Of a stretch of DNA of 64,000 nt, positions 1 to 11,798 are shown one piece after another. Numbering within the stretch: the stretch's first letter is position 1; the number at the start of each line of letters is the position of its first letter. This DNA is from Furcasterigmium furcatum (Eukaryota; Ascomycota; Sordariomycetes; Glomerellales; Plectosphaerellaceae). The stretch is taken from contig BCIA01000004.1 in assembly GCA_001599815.1 (NCBI GenBank), positions 4,800,082-4,864,081 of the forward strand, given 5' to 3'. The position numbers and the translations under genes were made by a program. The notes under the pieces were generated by a model. The model saw only the letters and a program-made list of their open reading frames with translations. It ran no database searches and was not told the DNA's origin.

Positions 1-800
1 CGAGCTCATCGACGATGAGGACCCAGACGAGCTCGACGAAGAGCAGCAGGAAGGAGAGATGGCGCTCCCCTTCGACCCTAGCGCCTTGGGTCTGAAGGAA
101 ATTTCGAACCTCGGCAAGTTCACGGTCAGCAGTCATAAGCCGGGCAGCGGAGTGGATGAGCTTCGAAGCGACGATACGGAGCTCTACTGGCAGTGCGTTT
201 CCCTTAGGCCCAGGCCATAGCCTGTCGAAACTGACGCCTCCTAGGTCGGACGGCCCACAGCCTCATAAGTTGACGGTGTATTTCGTCAAGCGTGTCGGTA
301 TCCGCGACATCCGCTTCTATGTCGATTACCAGAGGGACGAGTCCTACACGCCAATTAAGATCACCTTCAAGGCCGGGACCAGCGAGAACAACCTCATCGA
401 GTTCAGCGACATGGAGCTTAGAACGCCTAGCGGCTGGCAGCAGGTCTCCCTGACGGGTGTAGGCGGTGGGCCCGACGGCAACACTCTCGCCTGCTACGTC
501 TTCCAGATGCAGATACTGGAGAACCATCAGAACGGCAAGGATACGCATCTCCGAGGAATCAAGATCTACGCTGCCGACACGGACGCCCGGAACGCAGATA
601 CCGGCGCAAATCCCATGGCAGACATGGTCGATCTGATCGATACTTCGCCAGAGCGGCGAGGAGGCCCCGATGAATGGGGAGAGGAGGACTCGGAGCTTAA
701 GCTGAACAGGCTGGAGAGGAGGCTTCGTGCTCAGCGCCTGGACTCTGGAGAGGGAGGTATGACCGTTCCTGACTTCATGAAGGACCCGGAGATCCGTTGA
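1..800 (+). CDS. APC10: Anaphase-promoting complex subunit 10 (DOC domain), 5' end outside window
   Basis: Substrate-recruiting subunit of the APC/C ubiquitin ligase, which works with Cdc20/Cdh1 co-activators to bind degron-bearing cell-cycle proteins. The reading frame is open from base 2, so the start is either upstream of the window or the in-frame ATG at 59. Coding parts are 2-192 and 245-800; the 52-bp intron 193-244 (GTGCGT...CTAG, branch-like CTGACG) closes in phase and restores the family motif YWQSDGPQPH. The DOC jelly roll runs from ISNLGKFTVSS (about base 95) to about base 575, followed by an acidic tail of about 75 residues. The acidic stretch before base 59 (DDEDPDELDEEQQ) would be part of the N-terminal extension if translation starts upstream. 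Family recognition is firm; only the start is unknown. Confidence 0.9.
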
Positions 801-1442
801 CCGCAAACCACTTTCAACTGCTTGCCTCTGCTTCTGGCTGGGCTGTGAGCGTGCCCGAGAGCTATTGGCAGGATGCTGTTCCTCGTTTGGTGACGAATGG
901 ACGATGTTATGACTTGGAAGTACGGTGTATCTCGGATGCTGCCTCGGTTATACCCTCGGGACTGGATGGCGAGGTAACATCATAGCACTGACCGAGTAGG
1001 CGGCCGTGTATAATGATATATGATGCCCACAGATGTGAATCTAGATGTCTTTACTCCCTTATAGGGTGTCTTTCGTGAATCAATGTTGATTTAAAGCCGA
1101 TTGACCCCGGTCCATGGTTGACTGTACTCTCGAGTACAGGTATATAGAGGCAACCCCAAATGACACAACCTCGGATAAATTGAAGAAAACGGTATTCTAA
1201 ACAGTTCTTTAGACTGCTCGATTCAATTACTTGCCCAGGAACGTATGTTGAAGGGCGGACTACCCATTACCAGCATTTCATCTCGGTGAACGACCCAGAC
1301 CGAGAACAGCTTACATAATCGCAACGTACGTCGGTCCTCCTCAGCAGGTCGAACATCCATCATCCAGACAACTCCAAGTCAACCTTCAACAACATTTTCT
1401 ACATCAAATCAAACGCCTGAAGCCCGTATCACAGCGGCAATA
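801..1442. other. Intergenic: APC10 3' flank and TAF10 promoter/leader
   Basis: No coding potential beyond short chance frames. The stretch from about 1290 to 1442 is CA/TC-rich, as is usual for a fungal 5' leader upstream of TAF10. No RNA gene or repeat seen. Confidence 0.6.
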
Positions 1443-2112
1443 ATGGCGACCAACGCGCCCGAGAACCCTACGCCAGCGGTGTCCAACGAGGTCGCCGCCG
1501 AGGAAACCAACCCTGCGCCCGAACAGAACGGCGACCCCGAGGTTCTGCCCGACTCCATCGCCCCCGCGCCCGAGCCCAAGCTGCCAACGAGGAAGGACAT
1601 GTCGCTGCGCGAGTTCCTCACGAAGATGGACGAATACGCGCCCATTGTAAGCACGCGCCGCGAATGCGCGCACCTGTCCACCGCTCACACGTGCCCAGAT
1701 CCCCGATGCAGTCACGAACTACTACATGACCAAGGCCGGCCTCCCGCCCCCGCCCCAGACCGACCCGCGGCTCGCGCGCCTTCTTGCCCTTGCGACGCAG
1801 AAGTTCATCGCCGACATCGCCGCCGATGCGTATCAATACTCTCGCATTCGCGCTTCCAACACCAACGCCAATAACCCAATGGGCAACCTCGGTGCCGCTG
1901 CTGGCTTCCCCATCCCCGGCCAACAGACGAGCGGCCCCGGCGCCAGCTCCAAGGACCAGGGACGCGGCGGGCCACTCGGCATTCAACGGCCAGGCTACGG
2001 CGGCGGCGGCCAGGGCGGCAGCCAGAACAGGACGGTGCTGACGATGGAGGACCTGGGCATGGCCGTCGGCGAGTACGGCGTCAACGTCAAGAGGAGCGAG
2101 TTCTACCGCTAG
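1443..2112 (+). CDS. TAF10: TFIID/SAGA subunit TAF10
   Basis: Histone-fold subunit shared by TFIID and SAGA, acting in nuclear Pol II initiation and histone acetylation. Exons 1443-1646 and 1699-2112 give 205 residues; the 52-bp intron has GTAAGC...CCCAG ends and joins YAPI to IPDAVTNYYMTKAG in phase. The N-terminus (about 1-50) is acidic and Pro-rich low complexity. The histone fold starts at DMSLREFLTKMDEYAPIIPD and continues through LARLLALATQKFIADIAADA. A Gly/Gln-rich loop splits it from the closing helix TVLTMEDLGMAVGEYGVNVKR, as in other fungal TAF10s. The ATG at 1443 follows a leader with no better start. Downstream RSM19 is convergent. Confidence 0.93.
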
Positions 2113-2444
2113 ACCGCGGTCACGGGGCGTCTTGTCTTATTTCGCGCATTGGTCGAGGCACACACATTTCAGGACGGCGTTCCAAGGGACAGGCAATAAA
2201 TACCTGCATGAGGCGTTGGGGGACATTGGCTTCTTCTACATTCATCAACGGGGGCGGGCGGTATGACGATAGCCGGCATGAGAGAGCGCCGCACGACGGC
2301 GGATCCGAATCAAATTGCTCAATTGCAGAGTCCAGACAGAACATGTTTTTGATACAGTGGAGACAAGTATTGCACAGTCATGCCAGACTTGAATGTGTAC
2401 CGTAACGCCGCGCAAAATGCAAGTCCGCGAGCATCCTTCCCTGC
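2113..2444. other. Convergent 3' flanks of TAF10 and RSM19
   Basis: 332 bp between two stop codons facing each other. No gene, repeat or clear terminator hairpin seen; it should hold both poly(A) regions. Confidence 0.6.
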
Positions 2445-2901
2445 TCAACCCTTGGTCCAGATGAAAGGCTTCCGCGTGCTGGGAACTTGTCAGTACAGAT
2501 TTCGGGTGACAGAATCGTCGAGGGGCGGGCAGGGCTGTCGTACGGCGAGAATTCTCCCAGCTTGTGTCCGACCATCTGCTCGGTGATGGTCACCTCGTTG
2601 TAGACCTTGCCATTGTAGACCTGGAACTTGAGCCCGACGAAGTTGGGCAGGATGACGGCGGCGCGCGCCTGCGTCTTGATGGGGGGGATGCGCTTTCCGG
2701 CCACGGGGCGAACGATGGGGAGGCTATCGAGCGGGTCAGAGTCAGGGGTCTCAATGATGCGAGGGATCTGGGTGCATACGGGACAATGTGCGGTCCTGAA
2801 AACATGAAGAATCAGCTTTTGTTACGCAATGCGATGACTGGGAATGTCTGGAACTCACCCTTCCACACGGAACGCTTGAGGAGGGCCTGAGTGGGCTGCA
2901 T
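2445..2901 (-). CDS. RSM19: Mitochondrial small-subunit ribosomal protein S19 (uS19m), four exons
   Basis: Component of the mitochondrial 37S ribosomal subunit. Exons on the minus strand: 2859-2901, 2780-2795, 2544-2723 and 2445-2478, total 273 nt or 90 residues, close to the 91 of yeast Rsm19. The frame only makes sense when spliced: MQPTQALLKRSVWKG joins PHIV across a GTGAGT...TTCAG intron, PHIV joins PLPIVRPVAG across a 56-bp intron (GTATGC...GATAG), and GEFSP joins TRKPFIWTKG across a third intron (GTACGA...CCCAG with the branch sequence TACTGAC). The core VYNGKVYNEVTITEQMVGHK is the S19 signature. Exon 2 has only 16 nt. It shares its upstream region with the divergent gene at 3548. Confidence 0.92.
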
Positions 2902-3547
2902 TTTGGGATGTAATGCTGTCCGTGGATGTAGCTGTCTCTCCAATCGACACTTCGTCGCGCGATGTCGAGAGATGGGGGAGATTTTTGGTCGGCAATTGGA
3001 GATCACGTGACAGACCTCCGACAGTGCCCCACTTCCCGGCTTAGCAGCCCCGAAGGACGCCGGCGACGGGCCGCCAGATCTTCAAATTATTCGGAACACA
3101 CTGCCATGGATAGATCGCTTAGACCTGGGACGGTGAGAATGACTGCCACGCATCAAATGCTGCATGACAGGGCTTGCGTCAGAATAACGGCTCCTGTCGA
3201 CCCCCTCCTCCACATCATTCAGTGGTACCCGGAACTACACTTCTCTCATCGGGCCCACGAGCCATCAAAATGTGCTGCCATGTTTACTTCACTTCTTTCG
3301 CTTTCTGTGTGGCAGAGTAACTCTCAAAATGCACACCAGGGAGGCCTCCTCGATTGGTCTGACAGCCAGCGCGATTAGCCGCCAGCCTTGTGCTGCAGAC
3401 AGGCTGTCTAGAAAGGGAAGGTAGAGCGGCCCCCAAACCTGAACTCGAACCGCCGCAAAGACATTTCCACCTTGATCTTGCCGGAATAAACATCGCATCT
3501 TTTTGGACGCGCAACATACCCGGCCGCAAAACTGCCAAGTGAATGTG
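2902..3547. promoter_or_regulatory. Divergent promoter region between RSM19 and the ULD/CorA-like gene
   Basis: 646 bp between two start codons on opposite strands. It must hold both promoters. I see no TATA box that clearly belongs to either gene and no RNA gene. Confidence 0.5.
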
Positions 3548-6500
3548 ATGCAGACAGGCAACGCCGGCGACGGCGATGGAGCGCCTGCTCCCGGCAGAGA
3601 TGCTGACCCTCAGGCCAAACCTGAGGTCGAACCTGACACCGACCATCCGCCTGACGAAGACAGCATCCACTTCCTGGACGCCGTCGGGAGGAAGTACTGG
3701 TTCCCATTCGAAGCTGTTCGCGAGTGGACGGTACGTGGCCATGACTTCACTTATCGGGAGCGTTGCGTCTGCTGACAGACAGTGCCGCAGCAAATGGAGG
3801 AGCTGGTTAAGGCTCAATTCGGTCATGTCAATGTAATCCGTGACGACGTCAATGCAGGGAGATACGACCTGTTCGACACCAAGGACCGCATCGTCCTTCC
3901 ACAGTTCTGGACGCACCAAGTCCGGCCAGGCTCCAGCATCACCATGAGGATGTGGCCCTCAACGAGGCCTCAACCACGGCCTCGACCTGGTTTTCCTGGT
4001 ATGGCCTCTCGACCTTTTCAACCTCCAGCCCCTCCTCCTCCTATTGTTCCACAACCGTCATGGAACCCGAAAGGGCCGGGAGGACTGCCACCCCAGGGTC
4101 GCCTCGCGGTGGACGTGGTAGACGCAGTGCCTGGCCCTAAACGGCGTGATCCAGGACCTTCTTTTGCTACGTGGTTAGCCGGGAAGAAGAAGAAGCGACC
4201 GGCTGAGGATCCCCAGCAATCTCTCGTGACCAGGACTCATGCGCCTAATCGGACAATGGGAACGGCACCGCCTGGTCTCTTTCCCAGGCCCCAAGAACCA
4301 CAACGGCCATCCATGCCACCCCCTCCACCCCCTAGATTCCCGGCGCCCTTCCGGTCCAGGTCTAGCTCAGTAAGCGGCAGCTCGAGCGGCTCCAGCAGCA
4401 ATATAAGTGGCACGACCACTGCTTCCACGGAGGGATGGATACGGCGATTTGTTCTTGACGAAGACGCAGTCTTCTCGTTGAAAATGACCAACGGCGACCT
4501 GCAACAGATGGAGTCTCGAGTACAGCGTCGGTCGACTTTCCACGGCTTGGAGAAGAACTTGAAGCCGTTTGACCGCCTCCAGCTATCCTCAGCACGCGTC
4601 ATTGGATGTGACGGCTCTGAGCCCCTGGAGCTTGTCAAGGCGACCTACACGGCCGCGTTGAAACCCGTGAGCCAGCAGACTGTGTCAGATGGGATGACAT
4701 GGATGTGAGCTCTTCTCGTCTACCACACTATACTCTCATGACGTTTTCTAACATCTGAGATAGCCATGTTCAGCGACCGCACATGGATTTCAGCGAGTTC
4801 GAGGCAAGTCGGGAAGCCGAGTTCCGTGGAAAGGATCCAAGTGCTGACACGAGACTCAGGATATTGCTCGCTTCGAGCTCTCCAGAGACATCACGCTACA
4901 GAACGCCATAGGATTACTCCTTCGCGCAGTCAGAGACAAGAAATGGGATAAAGATTGGCACGTGAAACCCGGAACCATCCTGCGATGCGATATCCAACTC
5001 GACGACGAGGACCAGGACCTCGCCAACCTGTCGCCGGTCTTTGCATCCATACCGAATCTCCACGTAGCCAAGTTCAACCGCAAGCTGATCCGAAAGCAGA
5101 GCGAAGCATACTGTCCGCCACGACGGCTACACGAGGCTTTTGGGCAGCTCGATGACACGACAGCCCATGACAAGATGCAGCAGTTCAGAAAACAAGAAGG
5201 AGCCAAGACTGATGAGATCTTGTGGGGAGGTCAGACCTGGATCCTGGTCACTGGAGCTGGTAAGAAATCTGCAAACGTCATTCTTCTGCTCCCAGCGGGG
5301 ATCGCTAATAACCGAGCAGGATTGGTTACATACGGCGACGTATCTAGAGCGCAGTTGGAGGGCGATAACACCACAGTATCCGACAGCATAGCGTCCAGGG
5401 AGTCCGGAAACAAGATAGTACAGCTGATAGACAGCCAGAAACGGCTCAGCTTCGCTCCCCTCGACCAGTGCAGGAGCTTTTTTGTCGGTTGATCCCCGTG
5501 GCCCTGGCTGGCGAGTGGCATCCGCTGACGATATCCAACAGGAGTTGCAGGGTGTTGTGCGGCATCACGCTCAGGGAATGGATTATGATGTTCGAGACAC
5601 ATCCATCCTCCGGCTGGAAACGATGTACGGCGAAGAACTCACAGCAGGAAAATGGTCCGGTCTGCTCAGAGGCGATGAGATACCCGTGATCCGCTGGCAT
5701 TTGAATGACAGCGCATCCGACACGGAGTCAGATAAAGACAGCCGGACGAGTAGATCTGGCTCATCGATAAGTGACGGAGAGAAGAAAAACGGCTCAAGAG
5801 GCCGAGCGAGATCCAGGTCATCCAATTCATCTCTGAAAAGTCGGCCGAGCTCTGGCCGGCCATCCTCCCGAGCTTCAACAAGCGGCACTCGAGATGACAA
5901 CGAAGACGACGTAAATTTCCTGTCCCAGGATCGACCAAAACCAGCAGGTGAGTTGTGCGTGGCCGTCATGCTAGAGGAATGCTCGCTGACAAGAACGGAT
6001 TGAAGCTAAGGAGGAAGTCATTTCCACGATCCCCGAGACAGATCCCAGAGTACCGCCGTTCCTCAGCTGGATGCCTTCCGATGACGAGCTTTCCAAGAGC
6101 GGTGATACTCTGATGGACCGTTTGACGCTGGCAGAGTCGGGCATCATGCGAATCCCCGAGAAACCACACCGCGATGGCCTGATCGAGGAGGCGTACAAGG
6201 CCTTTCACGACACGGACGTCTTCTTCGAGACGCAACCCAAGAGCTTCAAAGATCTAGAGTACAGGCGCAAGTCCCTCAAAGGCGGGGGTCAAGAGCCGCA
6301 CGCCTTTCCACAGGGCAGTCGGTTCGCTGCTGGAGGCGATGGAAATATGATGGTCTTGGTGGAGGAGATGTTCGATCTCTCGACACGAGTCTTCGAGGCC
6401 TTTGCTCCCAAGGAACTTCAAGCTCCATCAGTATCCCGCTGTTTCGGTGCCCTGTCCAGAGTTCTGCAGGTGAGTGGCGTGGTTACCCAGAAAGATGCCG

Positions 6501-8047
6501 CTTCATATTTGCTCGAGCTGACGAGTCTTCCAGGACCCAACCACAACCCCAACCCTGCAGTACGGGGACGACGCTGAAATCTCGGACCCCGATCCAGATG
6601 ATGCTCCGGCTGACGGCAGCACGCAGACATGGGTGATCTCTTTGCGGGCACAGAAGGAGCTGCTACGCCCCGGACATACAATCTGCGAGGACTGCGAGAG
6701 GGGCAAGGTATATCCAAATACCTCCAGAGCGATTTCCCACCTGCGCCGGTCACACGCCGTCGGATTGAGAGCCGAGGTAGATCTGAAGGTATACGTGCTC
6801 ACCATTCGGGAGGCCGCCGAGGAGAGACTGCAGCAGTGCTACCAGGAGATCATTCGCCAATGCCGCGAGACAATGGGCGGCATCGCTCGCAAGACGGCCA
6901 GCATACAGGCGGGCGTGATATACCGAGACGAGTTCAAGGGACCCGCCGCCGGCCTACCACCGCCGCTGTTCAAGGCTTTCAAGCTGCTTGTGGTATTTTT
7001 ATGTGCCATCCCCCGGCTTCTGGACACGGTCTCGTGGCTATACAAGGACGATGTCCTCCGGTCGCGACCTCGATATCTGAGCAGCGCCAAACTGGAGGCC
7101 CAGCAGCGAGTCGTGGGCAAGCTTGGAGACGCTGTGGAGGAGCAGGTCCGCAACGCCGAAAGGGTCCTGACATCCCCTGAACTGTCATCGGACCGGGATG
7201 ATGGCTTGATCAAGGGGCAATTCATGAACATCGTCGGGCCATCCTACCTCGCCGCGCACATGATCTGGAACCTCATGCGTGTTCCCATGTACGAGAGCAA
7301 GCATGTGGCGGATCTTTACGCTGGCTATCTCAAAATCCAGGTGAGTCTGATATGAGCGTGGTGGGATTGAGGTGGCAAGGCACAGCAGCTGACGGGGAAT
7401 GGCAGCGCTCCCAAGTCTTGCGACGGCCGGAAAAGAGACTAGTGCTGAGCATCGGCGCCTTGAAGGACGAAATGGGCCTGATCAGCGAGTTCAACGTGGC
7501 CCAAGCCGAGGCGGTGAAGCTGCTCGCTGCGGTGCTCGCGCCTGAATCCCACATGAGGCACGATGCAGCCGAGGCAGATGCTTTCGAGCAGCTGGAGCTC
7601 GAGGTGTTCTCCAGGATAAAAGCTCACGTCCTGAAACAGGGCGACCATCTCGACCGCATGGACAAGGCATGCGACCATCTGGTTGAGGAGGTCCGCGGCC
7701 TGGCGGAGATCATGGCGGACCAGAACAGCCGCGCCATGATGATCTTTACGGTGGTCACCGTCTTGTTTCTCCCTCCGGGATTCGTTGCAGCATATCTCAG
7801 CATGGGCGACGGGCCAGACAATCTGGATTTTGATGGGATCCAGAGGCAGTTTTGGACGATTGCGGGGCCATTGACCACTGTCATATGGATGGTCTGCATT
7901 TACCTCGCGTTTGAGGGCTCCATGGATAGCCCGCTAACCAGGGCGCGTGCTGCGTTGGGCGAGTGGCGAGCAAGGCGCATGGAAAGGAAGGCGAGCAAGG
8001 AGGAGGGCGCCGAGGAAGCCCCATATGTTGTCGAATATACCGTGTAA
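3548..8047 (+). CDS. Large ubiquitin-like domain protein with C-terminal CorA-like membrane segments
   Basis: Function unknown. Proposed exons: 3548-3730, 3791-4704, 4764-4803, 4860-5259, 5320-5483, 5542-5947, 6006-6469, 6534-7340, 7406-8047; total 4,020 nt, 1,339 residues, all phases closing. Residues about 38-110 (SIHFLDAVGRKYWFPF ... MEELVKAQFGHVNV ... LPQFWTHQV ... MRMWP) match the fungal ULD-type ubiquitin-like domain. A Pro-rich region follows, then a Ser-rich basic one, and a middle region without a family I can name. The C-terminus has a long helical stretch, then FTVVTVLFLPPGFVAAYLSM and a second hydrophobic segment (IAGPLTTVIWMVCIYLAF), the hairpin layout of CorA-like proteins but without the GMN motif. 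The third intron (4804-4859) appears to be GC-AG, and the intron at 5484 uses a weak GTCGGT donor. The acceptor of intron 1 could also be 3778. Probably membrane-anchored; transport is not shown. Confidence 0.8.
4804..4859 (+). other. Probable GC-AG intron
   Basis: 56 bp with donor GCAAGT after GAG, branch-like GCTGAC and acceptor CTCAG. Removing it joins FSEFE to DIARFELSRD in phase 0. No GT donor nearby gives an intron of usual size in phase; the nearest GT would leave only about 36 bp. Confidence 0.7.
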
Positions 8048-8441
8048 GTCGTCGTCGGATGGAGGTGAGGCCGGCAGTCGTCATTCGGGTTAGCAAATCA
8101 GCGAGCGAGCGAGTAATTACCTTATGAGTGCTATTCCAAAAGGGGGCTGATTCTAGAAGACTGGGGAAGGCCTGAAAAAGGTACGTGGCCTTTCTGCGCT
8201 GCCAATTGATGTGGAGCCGTGGGCGGTGCGGAGGCCAATGAGCGTCGGATAAGGGTTTTTGCGGCTCTCCTGCAGATTGTCCGGCGGGCGGCTGCGCCAG
8301 AAACTTCCAGTCCTTTTGCGTGCTACTCCAACGACCGTCCATCGCCACGACCTCCATTTGGTGCAGATTCCCAACTCCCAATCCCCCCGCCATCCGCCAT
8401 CCGCCCTTCTCCCCCGTTGAAGTCGCTCAATCACCGTCAAG
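8048..8441. promoter_or_regulatory. Intergenic, PHO88 promoter and CT-rich leader
   Basis: 394 bp. A short GAGC tandem lies near 8100. From about 8310 to 8440 the plus strand is rich in C and T, typical of leaders of highly expressed fungal genes. Nothing else seen. Confidence 0.5.
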
Positions 8442-9153
8442 ATGGTCTCCGCTCAAGTGTAAGCAAGCGCATCATCGCATAGTCCTGACAGCGTTGGCGC
8501 AGCCCCCAGCTAACTCCGCATGCGAACTCCAGCACCAACCTGGTCATCATGCTCGGCATGATCCAGGTCTCCCGCAAGGTCCCCTTCGACAACCCCGATG
8601 TCCTCATGGGCTGCCGCGTGGGCTACCTCGTCAGCAACGTCCTGATCGCCGCCATCTACGTCTACATCCAGGCCAAGATCAACTCCAAGAAGGGTGCGTC
8701 ACGTGCTCGTGAGGTTGCGCAGAGTGCCACGGACCCCCAGCTGACTGATATGCCACCCCAGACATGACGACCCTCAAGTACGTCGAGCCCGCGCCCGTCG
8801 GCTCGTCGGAGGAGCCCAAGCTCGTCACCACTACCATCCACGCCTACGACTCGAGCCAGATCAAGCAGCTCTTCCGCTCCCAGCTCATGGGCATCGCCAT
8901 GATGATGTTCATGCACGTGTACATGAAGTACACCAACCCCCTCCTTGTCCAGTCCATCATCCCCCTCAAGAGCGCCCTCGAGAGCAACCTGGCCAAGATC
9001 CACATCTGGGGCCAGCCCGCCTCGGGCGACCTCAAGCGCCCCTTCAAGGCCGCCGCCGGCTTCATGAGCGGCCTCCAGGGCGGCGCCCAGAGCGACAAGA
9101 AGGCCGTCGAGGCCGCCGAGCGCGCCGGCCGTGGCGGTGCCAAGGAGGAGTAA
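8442..9153 (+). CDS. PHO88: Pho88/Snd3-type ER membrane protein
   Basis: ER membrane protein first linked to phosphate transport in yeast and later to SRP-independent targeting (SND pathway). Exons 8442-8458 (17 nt), 8533-8693 and 8762-9153 give 189 residues against 188 in yeast. Joins: MVSAQV to TNLVIMLGMI, and INSKK to DMTTLKYVEP, both in phase with GT-AG ends. Hydrophobic segments are at about residues 7-22, 30-50 (VGYLVSNVLIAAIYVYIQ) and 95-120 (LMGIAMMMFMHVYM). The C-terminus is basic and Ala/Gly-rich. Strong C-ending codon bias suggests high expression. Confidence 0.92.
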
Positions 9154-11798
9154 ACGATCCACTTACCATCGGACATTGGCCGGGCTCCGCGCGGTCTGTG
9201 TTGGTACCAGGCGGGGGCACAGGGTGCGGTGAGAGCCTGAGAGGGCATGGCGACGGCAACCGTGCGGCGGGCAAGTGCTGCTACGTCGCCGGGCATGAGA
9301 AAATTCCATAGAATTTTTTTGGTTGTTGAGTGTAAAACTAGTGCGAATCATCGCGGTCGGGGGGGTCCCCCATCATGATTTACCTACAAGTGCTAGAGCA
9401 CAGGTCACGTGCGACCCTTATTTCAACGTGTGGATTTCTGTGAGCGAGGCTTTCGGTGAGGCTCGGTGTACCCCGGTCCCTGTTCGGACACATCTCAGGT
9501 GATAACTGACAACCGGTTGAACATTGATCCAATGGTCGAGGAGAATGCTTGTCTCCGAGAAGGATGACCCCCATGGAACGGCGGGACCGTACCGCGGAAG
9601 CTCATTGGAATTCCGCTGTGCTGTGCCAAGGAGTGTCACCCATGGATGATATGACAACTCGTGTGGATGGAGCAGCGAATCAAGTCGAGGTGATTGCGTG
9701 AGATTTTACAAATGGGGCTGCTGAGAGCTTGAGCGGTTTAAGCCTGGGGATTCTGGGGGATCCCCTGAACCAGCCGCCCTGACTGGCTGTTATATGGGCG
9801 CCAATGCTTGGCTGAGCGACGACGGGACTTGATCAAACTCTGCGGCAATGCTCGACGGCTGCGGGTGCGAACTTGTTGAGGGCGTTGCCCACACCACCCA
9901 CACCGTCCCGTCCCCGGTGAAGGGCGGCCGTCTCGCCGATTTTTCCCTGCTCAGGATCAGCCTCCGCAAAAGGAGCGAATACACAAACAGAATCAGAAAC
10001 TTCCGCGTCTCCGGGCCCGCCCGCCCGCTCTCGCATCACGACTCTTGTGTCGGGTTGAACCGTGTTGGGGCTCGCAAGTGCGGCCGCAGGATACGGCTCG
10101 GACCAACGTCGGAGTCTGGACTGGTCTTTTCCCCCTCGAATGTGGCATCATGAACTGCACGGCCTTCACCTGATGTGGCCAGCCGCGCGAGGTCTCACAT
10201 ACGAGCATCATTCTCATGCCAGCTCCTGGTGATAAGCACCCGGGTGTCTGGGGTGCTAACTCGACTAATCAGGGCGCTTGTGTTTAGGACATCCCATCTT
10301 CCGCTCCGCTCAGCGCCGCTCGGCGGGCATGCATGCACCCAGCGCTCGCTTCCGCCCAAGTGCCAGGTCAGCGGTCAAGCCGGTCTGCTTCTTATTAGGC
10401 TGGATCTGGTGGCGCACAGCGATTGCAGATGCGGGGAAACGATACACCTGCTGCTGGCAGTGGCCCCGGCAGATCCAAAGCCCATGCGGCGAGTGCAGTG
10501 CCATAAGCACATACTATTACCTTATTAGTCAGGGCGCAGGCGGCACAACGTTGCAATGACGGGACGAGACCTTGTCCGGGCTTTCCCTCCCTCCGCGGAC
10601 AGGGTTGGGGGCTCAGGGCCAACGTCGCAGAGAGGAAGAAGGGCAAGATGGCGACATGAACACTAGGTAATTATTCCGACTTGACCCGTCGGCCAAGATA
10701 CCTAGCTCGTTGGAACGCGCGCATCCCCCGCCCGAAGCTCTCCTCGTGGCCTGAGCTGTCATCTGTGCCGCTGGGGAAGAAGTTTGGGGTTTTCGCAAGG
10801 GACGCGGAGAAAGGCGGAGTGTGGGCGGACAGCATCTTACGATGCACGCGCCGGAGCGTCCGAGACCGGGACTTGTGCATCGCGTGTCGGGGGACTGGGC
10901 ACGCAACCAACGACCGACGACAAGGGTCATTATTGGGGAAATGTGGCACCCATAACTGATGGATCTTCAGACGCCAGCCCACCCGGTGATCAAAAGTGAA
11001 GCCGCCCGGTTGCGAGAAGTAACACCGAGGCGTCTGCCAAGCCGCGACCCGGCATTAAAGCAGGAATTTGCGGGTGCGGCGAGCAGCCCGAGTGATCGCT
11101 GGTCAGGGATGACGACATGAGGCTCGAGGGAGAGATGACGGAAGACGGACACACACTCCCACACACACGAGACCTTGGTCAAGCCTCGAACCTAACCTCA
11201 GAGATTCGGAATGGGGACATCGCTCCCGGTCGTCACGGGGCGAGTTGGCGAGATATGTAGTTTGGCGGTGTCGGTGAACTCACGATAAAGTAATTTGGAG
11301 GGCCCATAAATCAGGCTTCTAGTTCGCCTCTAGTCGTCATAAAGAACCGCACTTGTGGACTAGCACAGTCTAGCTGAGCGGCTCTTCGATCGGCCATGTA
11401 TTTCCCGACCCTGGCAACCCTGACGCATGCCTCCCCCCCTCACCCCAGTGCCATTGACGGACTCTGACCTCCATCTCCTTCACTCCTGTGCGAACCAAGA
11501 CCCTTGGCACCTTCCATCATGGGGCAAGAACTGTGAGGTGCGACTCGTGTACTGAGCACATCCATGAATGCCAATTCCTCCCCAGTCTCCTGAGGCGAGA
11601 ACCCTTGTGGAGGATGCGGGGGATTGCGGAGAAGCCTTCGTCCGTTGCGGCCTCGACCGCTGGGGAAGAAGGGTATAAAGCTCGAGTACGCCTGGCAGCA
11701 GGTAGTGTCTCGCCTCTCACCACACGGATCACCTGCACCGTACCTCCAGAGTCCTCTCCCTCAGTCGGTACCTTCAGGCCCTCGTCAAACACAGCACA
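9154..11798. other. 2.6-kb stretch without a recognisable gene
   Basis: Only short overlapping frames on both strands with no family resemblance and no consistent splice solution. Base composition stays near that of the surroundings, so there is no sign of a RIP-mutated transposon. The last few hundred bases must carry the promoter and leader of the transporter at 11799. A long non-coding RNA cannot be excluded. Confidence 0.5.
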
